From Lolliginicoccus lacisalsi (lineage in GTDB: Bacteria > Actinomycetota > Actinomycetes > Mycobacteriales > Mycobacteriaceae): 64,000 bases of DNA. Each line of letters begins with the position of its first letter. Within the stretch, counting starts at the first letter, position 1. The stretch is taken from positions 240,523-304,522 of the forward strand of contig NZ_JACYWE010000003.1 in the NCBI RefSeq assembly GCF_014841105.1, given 5' to 3'. Both the position numbers and the translations under genes were made by a program. This document shows positions 56,723-64,000 of this stretch, piece by piece. The notes under the pieces are model-generated. The model saw nothing but the letters and a program-made list of their open reading frames with translations, searched no databases and was not told the origin of the DNA.

Positions 56723-57013
56723 TCATTCCTTGTCAGGATCGCCCTCAGTGCTGCCCCCGTCGCCGTCCGCATCGGCGCGCGCCGCGATGGCGGTCTCGAT
56801 GCGGTTGCGCGCGCCGGACAGATGCTCCTCGCAGCGATCAGCGAGTTGCTCGCCACGTTCCCAGAGGGTGATCGACGTATCGAGATCGAGGCCGCCTTGC
56901 TCCAGCACGCGAACGATGTCGACCAGTTCATCGCGGGCACGCTCGTAGCCAAGCGTGGCGGTCGCCGGGCGCGCCTGGATCTGCTCGGGGGTGATCTGCT
57001 CGGCCTGCGACAT
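56723..57013 (-). CDS. xseB: Exodeoxyribonuclease VII small subunit
   Basis: This 96-residue small subunit of exonuclease VII wraps around the C-terminal helices of XseA. The family pattern [45 protein letters not shown] runs through about 21-65 as a helical hairpin. The tail is acidic. GAAAGG lies eight bases before the ATG. It follows xseA in the same direction after 40 bases, and the two form an operon. Confidence 0.92.
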   Translation of the reverse strand: MSQAEQITPEQIQARPATATLGYERARDELVDIVRVLEQGGLDLDTSITLWERGEQLADRCEEHLSGARNRIETAIAARADADGDGGSTEGDPDKE

Positions 57014-57053
57014 GATCGGGGACCTTTCGTTGTCGGTTCGGGGGGTGCTCGTG

Positions 57054-58358
57054 CTATTCGGAGCCGCGGGAGGTGGCGCGGAACACACCGTCGGTCACGC
57101 GTACCCGGACCTCGGTGCCCGCTGTGGCCTGCGCGACCGAGGTGATCACTCGTGCCGGGCCGTCAGCCGGGACTTCCTGCACTACCGCGTAGCCGCGTGC
57201 CAATGTTGCTGCGGGGCCGAGGGCGGCCAGCCTGGCCCGGACGTGCGAGATCTCGGAGCCCGCAACATCCAGGGCCCGGGAAAGCTCCCGGCGCGCGCGC
57301 TCGCGGTGCAGGGCGATGTCCTCGCGGTGCTGGTCGACCATCACCATGGGCGTGGCGAGGACGGGGCGCGTCCGTAGCTGCTCGAGCAGGCGTTCCTCGC
57401 GCACCACCCAGGTCCGCAGCGCCGAGACGCAACGGTCCCGAAGCTCCCGCACGAGCTGGCGCTCCGCCACCACGTCCGGGACCACCCGCTTGGCGGCATC
57501 GGTGGGTGTCGCGGCCCGTACATCGGCGACGTGGTCGCACACCGGGCTGTCAGGCTCATGGCCGATCGCGGACACCACGGGTGTCGTGGCGCTGGCGATG
57601 GCGCGGCACAGCGCCTCGTCCGAGAACGGCAGCAGGTCCTCCACGCTCCCGCCGCCTCGCGCGATGATGATCACATCGATCTCGGGATCCGCGTCAAGCT
57701 CCCGCAGCGCCTCCACGATCTGCGCCACCGCGCCCGCGCCCTGCACCGCGGTGTTCCGGATCTCGAACTTCACTTCCGGCCAGCGCCGCTCGCTCACCGA
57801 CACCACATCGCGCTCCGCAGCACTCGCGCGCCCAGTGATGAGCCCGATCCGGTTCGGCAGGAACGGCAGCGGCCGCTTCAGGCGGGGATCGAACAATCCC
57901 TCGGCCTGCAGCAGTGCCTTCAGCCGCTCGATGCGGGCCAGCAGCTCACCAATGCCGACGGGGCGGATCTCGGTCACCTGGAGCGAGAACGTGCCGCGGC
58001 CGACATAGAACGTGGGCTTGCCCCACACCACGACCCGCGTGCCCTCCACTAGCTCGACCGGGGATTCCGAGAGAAGCCGGGGCGAGCAGGTGACTTGCAG
58101 CGATACATCAGCTGAAGGATCGCGCAGGGTCAGGAACGACGTCCGGGTGCCGGGGCGACGGCTGAGCTGCGTGATCTGGCCCTCCACCCACACGCCGCCG
58201 AGACGATCGATCCATTGCTTGATCTTCGTGGAAACGACGCGGACAGGCCATGGCTCGTCCGCGGAGCTCGCCCCCGCCGAACCGCTCGCCGTGGCCGAGA
58301 CGCTGGCCGCGGTGGTGCGTGGCGGGGTGCCGCCGCTGGACTGTGCTGGGGAACTCAC
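57054..58358 (-). CDS. xseA: Exodeoxyribonuclease VII large subunit
   Basis: This 434-residue catalytic subunit degrades single-stranded DNA from both ends. The N-terminal OB-fold domain (about 30-130) includes [22 protein letters not shown]. The nuclease core (about 130-320) has [16 protein letters not shown] and [19 protein letters not shown], and a helical C-terminal region binds XseB. GTG 58358 is set by a TACTGT box seven bases upstream. The open frame extends to 58880 without similarity. The mycobacterial order of lipid-droplet gene, xseA, xseB is kept. Confidence 0.93.
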   Translation of the reverse strand: MSSPAQSSGGTPPRTTAASVSATASGSAGASSADEPWPVRVVSTKIKQWIDRLGGVWVEGQITQLSRRPGTRTSFLTLRDPSADVSLQVTCSPRLLSESPVELVEGTRVVVWGKPTFYVGRGTFSLQVTEIRPVGIGELLARIERLKALLQAEGLFDPRLKRPLPFLPNRIGLITGRASAAERDVVSVSERRWPEVKFEIRNTAVQGAGAVAQIVEALRELDADPEIDVIIIARGGGSVEDLLPFSDEALCRAIASATTPVVSAIGHEPDSPVCDHVADVRAATPTDAAKRVVPDVVAERQLVRELRDRCVSALRTWVVREERLLEQLRTRPVLATPMVMVDQHREDIALHRERARRELSRALDVAGSEISHVRARLAALGPAATLARGYAVVQEVPADGPARVITSVAQATAGTEVRVRVTDGVFRATSRGSE

Positions 58359-58371
58359 CCGGACGACAGTA
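58356..58371 (-). promoter_or_regulatory. Leaderless promoter of xseA
   Basis: TACTGT (58366-58371, minus strand) lies seven bases before the GTG at 58358, with no ribosome binding site. Confidence 0.6.
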
Positions 58372-58438
58372 CAAGCCGGCACCGACATTGTCCGGATGCT
58401 CGCGCTATCACGAGTGGCGGTGCCGCTGCCTGCTGCGC

Positions 58439-59068
58439 CTAGCTGCCCGAGACGGTGGAGATCCGGTTGGCCAGCATGGTCTGGAACGGGGCGCGCGAGA
58501 ACTTCTGCTCCTCGTAGCGCAGCAGCTCCGAGAGCTCGTCGCGCGAGAGCTTCCGCAGGCGGGCACGCAGCTGCGCGAGGGTGAGGGTGTCGTAGGCGAT
58601 GCGCGCGGCGATCGCCGGAACGAAGACGTCGTTCTCGAGCGCGACGCTGATGGCGCGGCTCGAGGCTGCTGCGGCGGGGCGGCGGGGCGGCACGACAGCC
58701 TTGCCCGTGCTGACCGGCGCGGAGTAGAGCGCGAACCGGCCATTCGACGTTGACGAGGCGGCGGATGCGGTCACTGCCTTGGGGGCGGGCGAGTCGGTGG
58801 GCCGGGCGAGGGTGCTCACGCTGTCGCGGTCCTCGTCGAACGTCGCCCATTCCGGCTCGTCCTGCGGTGGGTAAAGCCACACGAAAGCTTGGTCACCCTT
58901 GATGGCCAGCTCCGTCATCTTCTGCTGCATCCGCATCGAGGTTTGCAGCACCTGGCTCACCGCGGTCATCGGGAAGGTCGCGGCGGTGCTGGGTAGTCGT
59001 CGTGTTTCCTCGACCAGCGTGACGGCGATGCCAGCCATGACTCGTGCGGCGAAAGGTGGGCGTCTCAT
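58439..59068 (-). CDS. Lipid-droplet-associated-type protein
   Basis: This 209-residue protein resembles mycobacterial proteins annotated as lipid-droplet associated (Rv1109c position, from memory). An N-terminal amphipathic or helical region (about 10-65; [32 protein letters not shown]) could bind lipid surfaces. The middle is Ser/Ala/Pro-rich. The C-terminal 60 residues are charged and contain [21 protein letters not shown]. It has no signal peptide. ATG 59068 is taken; 59038 is an alternative. The gene is divergent from ispH with about 90 bases between. Confidence 0.65.
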   Translation of the reverse strand: MRRPPFAARVMAGIAVTLVEETRRLPSTAATFPMTAVSQVLQTSMRMQQKMTELAIKGDQAFVWLYPPQDEPEWATFDEDRDSVSTLARPTDSPAPKAVTASAASSTSNGRFALYSAPVSTGKAVVPPRRPAAAASSRAISVALENDVFVPAIAARIAYDTLTLAQLRARLRKLSRDELSELLRYEEQKFSRAPFQTMLANRISTVSGS

Positions 59069-59146
59069 GCTTCCAGCGTGCCCTATTGCCGCCGTGTTCT
59101 CTAGGAGATCCACTCCGACGTGTCGCGGGAACTTGCGGGCGCACCG

Positions 59147-59161
59147 TACCCTGGAGGCATG
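59147..59161 (+). promoter_or_regulatory. Leaderless promoter of ispH
   Basis: TACCCT (59147-59152) lies six bases before the ATG at 59159. GGAGGC directly before the ATG is too close to act as a normal binding site. Confidence 0.5.
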
Positions 59162-60165
59162 TCGTCGGCAGTGAACATGGGAATTCCCGGGTCCGTCAGC
59201 AGCGCCGCTTCCCCCGGGCAGGGAAAGCGGATCCTGCTCGCGGAGCCGCGCGGCTATTGCGCTGGGGTTGATCGCGCGGTCGAGACGGTGGAGCAATCGC
59301 TCGCCAAGTTCGGTGCCCCGGTGTATGTGCGCAAGCAGATCGTCCACAACAAGCATGTCGTCGAGACGCTCTCCGAGCGCGGTGCGATCTTCGTCGAGGA
59401 GGTCGATGAGGTGCCCGAGGGCTCCATCGTGGTGTTCTCGGCCCACGGGGTGGCCCCGACGGTCCATGCGGGCGCCAAGGAGCGCGACCTGCACGCGATC
59501 GACGCGACGTGCCCGCTGGTCACCAAGGTTCACCAGGAGGCCAAGCGGTTCGCTCGCGATGACTACGACATCCTGCTCATCGGCCATGCCGGGCATGAGG
59601 AGGTCGAGGGCACATCCGGGGAGGCCCCGGACCATGTGCAGCTCGTCGATGGGCCTCATGCCGTGGATGACGTGACCGTGCGTGACGAGAATCGTGTCGT
59701 GTGGCTTTCCCAGACCACGCTGAGCGTGGACGAGACGATGGAGACGGTCCGGCGCTTGCGGGAGAAGTTCCCCACTCTGCAGGATCCGCCGAGCGACGAT
59801 ATTTGCTATGCCACGCAGAACCGCCAGGTTGCAGTGAAGGCGATGGCCCCGGAATGTGATCTTGTCATCGTGGTGGGCTCGGCCAATTCCTCCATCTCGG
59901 TGCGGCTGGTCGAGGTGGCGCTCGATGCGGGGCTCGGGCGAGCTTCCTTGTTGACTACGCCAAGGAGAGCGACCCGAGCTGGCTCGAGGGAGTCGAGACG
60001 GTCGGCATCACCTCGGGAGCATCGGTGCCCGAGATCCTCGTCGAGGGTGTCATCGAGTACCTGGCCGAGCACGGCTTCGCGACGGTGTAGCCAGTGACCA
60101 CGGCCAACGAGACCCTGGTCTTCTCCTTGCCCCGTGAGCTCCGTACCGCGCGCCGCAACGGCTAG
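59159..60165 (+). pseudogene. ispH: ispH (4-hydroxy-3-methylbut-2-enyl diphosphate reductase) with two lesions
   Basis: The first 258 residues are a normal IspH: the [4Fe-4S] ligands in [25 protein letters not shown] and [11 protein letters not shown] are all present, as is the substrate motif [12 protein letters not shown]. At 59929-59932 (GCGGGGCT) one G appears to be missing. After it the frame yields an Arg/Ser-rich tail ending at 60097, whereas the next frame continues the family sequence ([17 protein letters not shown], then [12 protein letters not shown]). That frame is stopped by TAG at 60088-60090, after which [17 protein letters not shown], a typical IspH end, continues to 60165. 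IspH is essential in the MEP pathway, so either another copy exists or the sequence has errors. The start is set by a TACCCT box. Confidence 0.8.
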
Positions 60166-60213
60166 TCCCGGCTGGGGTTCGCTCTTGTCCCCGGGCCCAG
60201 GGCCGACGCGCTG

Positions 60214-60918
60214 CTAGCCGCGCGGGTCGCTGGGGCCGTGCCCTGTGATGCCGGGCCTGTCGCTGCGGGGTTCATGCTGCGGGGAGCGCGGTGTCGCTTG
60301 CCCGTAAGTGCCGCCAGGGTAGTTGCCGGCACGTCCACCATGCTGCCTGCTCGTGCCCGCGCGGGGCGCTCCTGCCTGAGCAGATCCTGCCTGCGGGTAC
60401 CCGGCGCGGGATGCCCCGGGCCCGCTGCTTCCGGGACGCTGGCTCGCGCGACCGGGCCGCTGGACGCGTCGCGGTTGCTGCGGAGTGCTCCGGGGCAGGA
60501 ACAGCCGGATGCCACCGATCACCACGACGACTGCCGCCACGAGCAGCATGAGCGGGAACCGGGACACGAGCGGGATCACGAGGTCGAAGATGCGGGTGCG
60601 CAGGCCACCGGAGCTCTCCGGCACGATCACCTGGTAGGCAAGCGGCACGGCCGCGAACAGGATCAGCGGGGGCTGGGCCATCGCGGTGAACAGCGCGCGC
60701 TGCTGCACGAGGATGACGGCAGCGGTGCAGCCGAGGAAGTAGAACGCGCTGAACACCAGCGTGAGCTCATCGCCGCGGATCGCGTCGAGCACGACGCCGA
60801 CGATGGTGAGGCCCACCGCGATGGCGATCGCGCCCCACCAGGGCACGCCTGAGCGGTGGGGGAGCAGGGAGCGCATCTCCGCGGGGACCGGGCTGGAGAA
60901 CTGGCGGTTGTCAGGCAC
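60214..60918 (-). CDS. DUF6542-type membrane protein
   Basis: This 234-residue protein has four hydrophobic segments (about 25-140) and a long Pro/Gly/Arg/Ser-rich C-terminal tail (about 145-234) likely to be disordered and cytoplasmic. The membrane part is typical of the actinobacterial DUF6542 family that neighbours ispH (Rv1111c, from memory). Function unknown. GTG 60918 (MPDNRQFSSP) is preferred over 60945 because a TATGGT box lies six bases upstream. Confidence 0.75.
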   Translation of the reverse strand: MPDNRQFSSPVPAEMRSLLPHRSGVPWWGAIAIAVGLTIVGVVLDAIRGDELTLVFSAFYFLGCTAAVILVQQRALFTAMAQPPLILFAAVPLAYQVIVPESSGGLRTRIFDLVIPLVSRFPLMLLVAAVVVVIGGIRLFLPRSTPQQPRRVQRPGRASQRPGSSGPGASRAGYPQAGSAQAGAPRAGTSRQHGGRAGNYPGGTYGQATPRSPQHEPRSDRPGITGHGPSDPRG

Positions 60919-60930
60919 TCTCGCACCATA
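60916..60930 (-). promoter_or_regulatory. Leaderless promoter of the DUF6542 gene
   Basis: TATGGT (60925-60930, minus strand) lies six bases before the GTG at 60918. Confidence 0.55.
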
Positions 60931-60941
60931 CCGGGCGGCCG

Positions 60942-62144
60942 TCACGGCAGGCGCTCCGCGGGCGCGAGCGACGCCAGCGTGCCGTCGGATCGGGTCACCG
61001 CACGGGGAACCATGTCCACGGAGCTCACCGACGGCGGTTCCGCGGGGAATGCGGGGAGCTCATGCAGCTTGCGGGCGGTGACGAGGATGCGGGATTCCAT
61101 CGATGAGACCGTCGAGTTGAATGCCTCCACGGATTTCCCGAGCTGCCCACCGAGCTGGTCGAGGTGCTTGGCGAGCGTGCCGAGGCGGCTGTAGAGCTCG
61201 CTGCCGAGCTGGTGGATCCGTTGGGCGTCCTGGGACAGCGCCTCCTGCTTCCAGGTGTGCGCGATCGTGCGCAGCAGCGCCACCAAGGTGCTGGGGGTCG
61301 CGAGCACGACATTGCGGGCGAACGAGTGCTCGAGCAACTCGGGATCGGCACCGACAGCCGCGTCGAGGAACGGGTCGCCGGGGATGAACAGCACCACGAA
61401 CTCGGGAGACGGGTCGAACGCGGCCCAGTACGACTTGGACGACAGCTGCCCGATGTGGGCGCGAAGCTGGGCAGCGTGCTTGCGCAGGAGGGCGGTCTGC
61501 TCGCTGTCGTCGCGAGCCTCGAGAGCCTCGAGGTACGCACTGAGCGGCGCCTTGGCATCCACCACGATGTTCTTGCCCCCGGCGAGGTGCACCACCAGGT
61601 CTGGCCGCACAGCGCGCGAGCCTTCGGGCCCATCGTGCGTCGCGTGCGCCTGGGTGCTGAAGTCGCAGTGCTCGGTCATCCCGGATAGCTCCACCACTCG
61701 CTGGAGCTGGATCTCGCCCCACCGGCCCCGCACCTGCGGAGCACGGAGCGCCTGCACGAGCTGGCCGGTGTGGGTATTGAGCGTCTGGGAGACCTGCTGC
61801 ATCCCCGTTACCTGCTCCATGAGCCCCGAGTAGGCGGCGATCCGGTTGTGCTCCACGCGCTGCACCTGTTCCGCCAGCGTTCCCACGGCCTCGCGCAGGG
61901 GCCCGACGATGTGCTGGACCTGCTCGTTCATGGCACCCGAGTGCCGCTTCGCCGAGTCCTCGCTGGCCGCGGTGAGCGAATCGCGGAGCAGGTGCTCGGA
62001 GTCCTTGCGCGCCTGCAGCTGGGCCTCGGCGTAGGCGAGGCGCTGCCCATGGCGGCTTGATTGCAGGAGCCAGCCGATGCCGATCCCCGCGGCGAGGGCG
62101 ACGAGCAGTGCGAGGAATGTCAACGCGTTCATGGTCGCCATCAT
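60942..62144 (-). CDS. rmuC: RmuC family DNA recombination protein
   Basis: This 400-residue protein has an N-terminal membrane anchor (about 6-26, LTFLALLVALAAGIGIGWLL), a coiled coil (about 30-120), and the RmuC nuclease-like core (about 130-310; RGRWGEIQLQRVVELSGM, then VVHLAGGKNIVVDAKAPL and FVVLFIPGDPFLDAA). RmuC limits rearrangements at inverted repeats in E. coli. The start is uncertain: ATG at 62144, 62141 or 62132 are all in frame and none has a strong binding site. Its 5' end is close to divergent sbcD, another hairpin-processing function. Confidence 0.88.
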   Translation of the reverse strand: MMATMNALTFLALLVALAAGIGIGWLLQSSRHGQRLAYAEAQLQARKDSEHLLRDSLTAASEDSAKRHSGAMNEQVQHIVGPLREAVGTLAEQVQRVEHNRIAAYSGLMEQVTGMQQVSQTLNTHTGQLVQALRAPQVRGRWGEIQLQRVVELSGMTEHCDFSTQAHATHDGPEGSRAVRPDLVVHLAGGKNIVVDAKAPLSAYLEALEARDDSEQTALLRKHAAQLRAHIGQLSSKSYWAAFDPSPEFVVLFIPGDPFLDAAVGADPELLEHSFARNVVLATPSTLVALLRTIAHTWKQEALSQDAQRIHQLGSELYSRLGTLAKHLDQLGGQLGKSVEAFNSTVSSMESRILVTARKLHELPAFPAEPPSVSSVDMVPRAVTRSDGTLASLAPAERLP

Positions 62145-62196
62145 GGCGGCTCGCACCGACAGAAACACGGACCACCGAATTGTCGGTGTGGTGCTC

Positions 62197-62213
62197 TACT
62201 CTCGTTCGCCATG
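62197..62213 (+). promoter_or_regulatory. Near-leaderless promoter of sbcD
   Basis: TACTCT (62197-62202) lies eight bases before the ATG at 62211, with no ribosome binding site. Confidence 0.5.
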
Positions 62214-63362
62214 AGGATCCTCCACACCTCCGATTGGCATATCGGTCGCACCTTCCACGGTGTGGACCTGCGCGCGGACCAGGATGCGGTGCTCGCGGAG
62301 ATCGCGCGGATCGTCGCGGCCGAAGGGGTTGACGTCGTGGTGGTGTCGGGCGATCTCTACGACCGGGCGATGCCGAACGCGGACGCGGTCCGCTTGTGCA
62401 ACGACGCGTTCGTGCGGATCCGCGACGCGGGCGCCCGCATCATCGCGACCTCGGGCAACCATGACTCCGCCACGCGCGTGGGCGCGGCGGCGGAGTTCGC
62501 CGCGGCCGGTGGGCTGCACCTGCGCACCCGGGTGCCAGAGATCGACGTGCCCGTCCTAATCGAGGACGAGCACGGACCGGTCGCGTTCTATGCGATCCCG
62601 TACCTCGAGCCGGATGTGGTGCGCGGCGAGCTCGCCGTCGCGGAGCGATCCCATGAAGCTGTGCTTGCGGCCGCGATGGCTCGCATCAACGCCGATCGCG
62701 AAGCCCGCGAAGCCAGCGCGGGTGCTGACCGCCTGCGCACGGTGGTCAGCGCGCATGCGTTCGTCACGGGCGCGGTGCCGTCGGAATCCGAGCGGACGAT
62801 CAGCGTCGGTGGGGTGGAGACCGTCCCGATGTCGGTCTTCGGTGATGTCGACTACGTGGCGCTCGGCCACCTGCACACTCCGCAAGTCCTCGCGCGGAGC
62901 GTCCGCTACTCGGGCAGCCCAGTGCCCTACTCGTTCGGTGAGCGCAGCGACCGCAAGGCCGTGTGGCTCGTCGACCTGGACGCGAACGGGCTCCGCGATG
63001 TCACCGAGGTAGCCCTGCCGCTCGCGCGGCCGCTGGGCGAGATGACCGGGACGGTGGCGCAGCTACTGTCGGAGCCTGCTCTCGAGGAGCTCACCAGCCA
63101 CTACCTCTCCGCCGTGCTCACCGACCCAGTTCGACCGCGCGATCCCATGCGTGTGCTGCGCGAGCGCTTCCCGCACCTTGTCCACCTGCGATGGGAGAGC
63201 CCTGCGCGCGACAAGGAAACGAGCTACCGGCAGCGGGTGAGCGGGGCGAGCGACAAGGAGATCGCTCGGCGCTTCCTCATCGATACCTGGCGGGAGCCCA
63301 CCGCCGCGGACCTGGATCTCGTCGAGGAAGCGCTCCAGCAAGCGCGCGCGGGATCACCCTAG
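62211..63362 (+). CDS. sbcD: Exonuclease subunit SbcD
   Basis: This 383-residue Mre11-type nuclease, with SbcC, cuts DNA hairpins and processes double-strand ends. The phosphoesterase metal motifs are in order: TSDWHIGR (about 6-13), VSGDLYDRAMP (about 46-56), ATSGNHDSA (about 82-90), SAHAFVTG near 180 and ALGHLHTPQ near 221. The capping and SbcC-binding parts follow. ATG 62211 begins directly at the conserved MRILHTSDWH; the open frame to 62061 has no similarity. sbcC starts 58 bases downstream. Confidence 0.95.
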   Translation: MRILHTSDWHIGRTFHGVDLRADQDAVLAEIARIVAAEGVDVVVVSGDLYDRAMPNADAVRLCNDAFVRIRDAGARIIATSGNHDSATRVGAAAEFAAAGGLHLRTRVPEIDVPVLIEDEHGPVAFYAIPYLEPDVVRGELAVAERSHEAVLAAAMARINADREAREASAGADRLRTVVSAHAFVTGAVPSESERTISVGGVETVPMSVFGDVDYVALGHLHTPQVLARSVRYSGSPVPYSFGERSDRKAVWLVDLDANGLRDVTEVALPLARPLGEMTGTVAQLLSEPALEELTSHYLSAVLTDPVRPRDPMRVLRERFPHLVHLRWESPARDKETSYRQRVSGASDKEIARRFLIDTWREPTAADLDLVEEALQQARAGSP

Positions 63363-63420
63363 CGCCGTCGCCACGACCGACACCCCTGCACCGTCCCCAG
63401 AGAAAGCACCGTCACCACCT

Positions 63421-64000
63421 ATGCGATTGCACACCCTGACGATCGAGGCTTTCGGCCCGTTCGCTGGCACGGAACGCGTCGACTTCGACGAGATCGGTGC
63501 CGACGGCTTGTTCCTCCTGCACGGCCAAACCGGCGCGGGCAAGACCACGATCCTTGATGCCGTCGCGTTCGCGCTGTTCGGCGCGGCACCTGGCGCGCGC
63601 GGCAGCGGGCACAAGTTCCTGTCCCACCACGCGCCGCCGGACGCTACGCCGCGAGTCACGCTCGACGCGACGATCAAGGGTCGTCGCCTGCGCCTCATCC
63701 GCAGCCCCGAGCATCAGCGCCCGAAGCGCCGGGGCGCAGGTTTCACGACCCAGAATGCCCGGGCGAGCCTGGAATGGCTCTCGCCGGATGGCAGCACCGG
63801 CACCGGCGAGCACCTCACGCGCATCGACGAGATCGGACGTGCAGTCAGCGACCTCCTCGGCATGAGCAAGGACCAGTTCTTCCAGGTGGTCCTGCTGCCG
63901 CAGGGCGAGTTCGCGGAGTTCCTGCGCGCACCCATCGAAGATCGCGAGAAGCTGCTCGAGAGCCTGTTCGCCACATACCGGTTCGGAACCGTGGAGAACT
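63421..64000 (+). CDS. sbcC: Exonuclease subunit SbcC, N-terminal part (cut by window end)
   Basis: The first 193 residues of the Rad50-type ATPase that partners SbcD are present. They begin MRLHTLTIEAFGPFAG, reach the Walker A loop LLHGQTGAGKTTILDAV near 32-48, and continue through FFQVVLLPQGEFAEFLRA (Q-loop region near 158-175) into the first coiled-coil approach. The frame is open to the end of the window. The rest, including the zinc hook and the C-terminal ATPase half, lies outside. The binding site before the ATG is weak, so translation may depend on sbcD. Confidence 0.93.
   Translation, partial: MRLHTLTIEAFGPFAGTERVDFDEIGADGLFLLHGQTGAGKTTILDAVAFALFGAAPGARGSGHKFLSHHAPPDATPRVTLDATIKGRRLRLIRSPEHQRPKRRGAGFTTQNARASLEWLSPDGSTGTGEHLTRIDEIGRAVSDLLGMSKDQFFQVVLLPQGEFAEFLRAPIEDREKLLESLFATYRFGTVEN

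Overview
The window comes from a GC-rich actinobacterium, most likely a mycolic-acid-containing member of the Mycobacteriales (the group of Mycobacterium, Rhodococcus, Dietzia and Hoyosella). The reasons are a mycothiol S-conjugate amidase (mca), a secreted DUF4185 protein, a carboxylic acid reductase, a complete nuoA-N operon headed by a response-regulator-like gene, and gene order that matches, from memory, two blocks of the Mycobacterium tuberculosis chromosome. Those blocks are the nuo locus and the stretch running metB, greA, DUF4307, mca, its two partners, hlyIII, Z-prenyl synthase, coaA, glyA, phoH2, fum, glpX, DUF4245, xseB, xseA, a lipid-droplet protein, ispH and DUF6542. No rRNA, tRNA, CRISPR array, insertion sequence or prophage gene was seen.

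Layout. 0.2-5.0 kb: an acyl-CoA dehydrogenase, an EamA exporter and a BtuFCD-type ABC importer, all on the minus strand. 5.1-10.3 kb: a secreted DUF4185 protein, a PemK/MazF-fold protein, a large membrane protein joining a kinase-like domain to an LPG-synthase-type membrane domain, and a tiny secreted peptide. 10.5-25.8 kb: the respiratory complex I operon nuoABCDEFGHIJKLMN on the minus strand, with most junctions overlapping by 1-8 bases. It is followed by a receiver-only regulator and a divergent secreted LytM peptidase. 27.2-31.9 kb: a carboxylic acid reductase divergent from an alpha/beta hydrolase. 32.3-40.8 kb: metB, an FMN reductase, an exonuclease-BRCT protein, greA, secreted proteins, and mca with its two partners. 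40.8-45.4 kb: aroG with a structured leader, and a drug-type ABC exporter with a divergent TetR. This block sits between genes that are neighbours in M. tuberculosis. 45.4-64 kb: housekeeping genes for prenyl chains, coenzyme A, one-carbon metabolism, TCA cycle and gluconeogenesis, followed by nucleases (xseAB, rmuC, sbcD and the start of sbcC).

The clearest unexplained signals are these. (1) A dispersed 69-base element occurs three times; each copy has an invariant 14-bp stem and a 22-base loop of fixed length but varying sequence, always on the 3' side of a minus-strand gene. (2) ispH carries a one-base deletion and an in-frame amber codon, so this copy cannot encode a full IspH as read. 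(3) At least ten genes have a TANNNT-like -10 box placed 6-8 bases before the start codon, a layout that predicts leaderless transcripts and fixes several starts. (4) A kinase-like domain without its DFG aspartate is fused to the LPG-synthase-type protein, and the nuo-linked receiver lacks two switch residues.

Several starts below differ from the longest open frame. They were chosen from ribosome binding sites, overlaps with the upstream gene, or -10 boxes.
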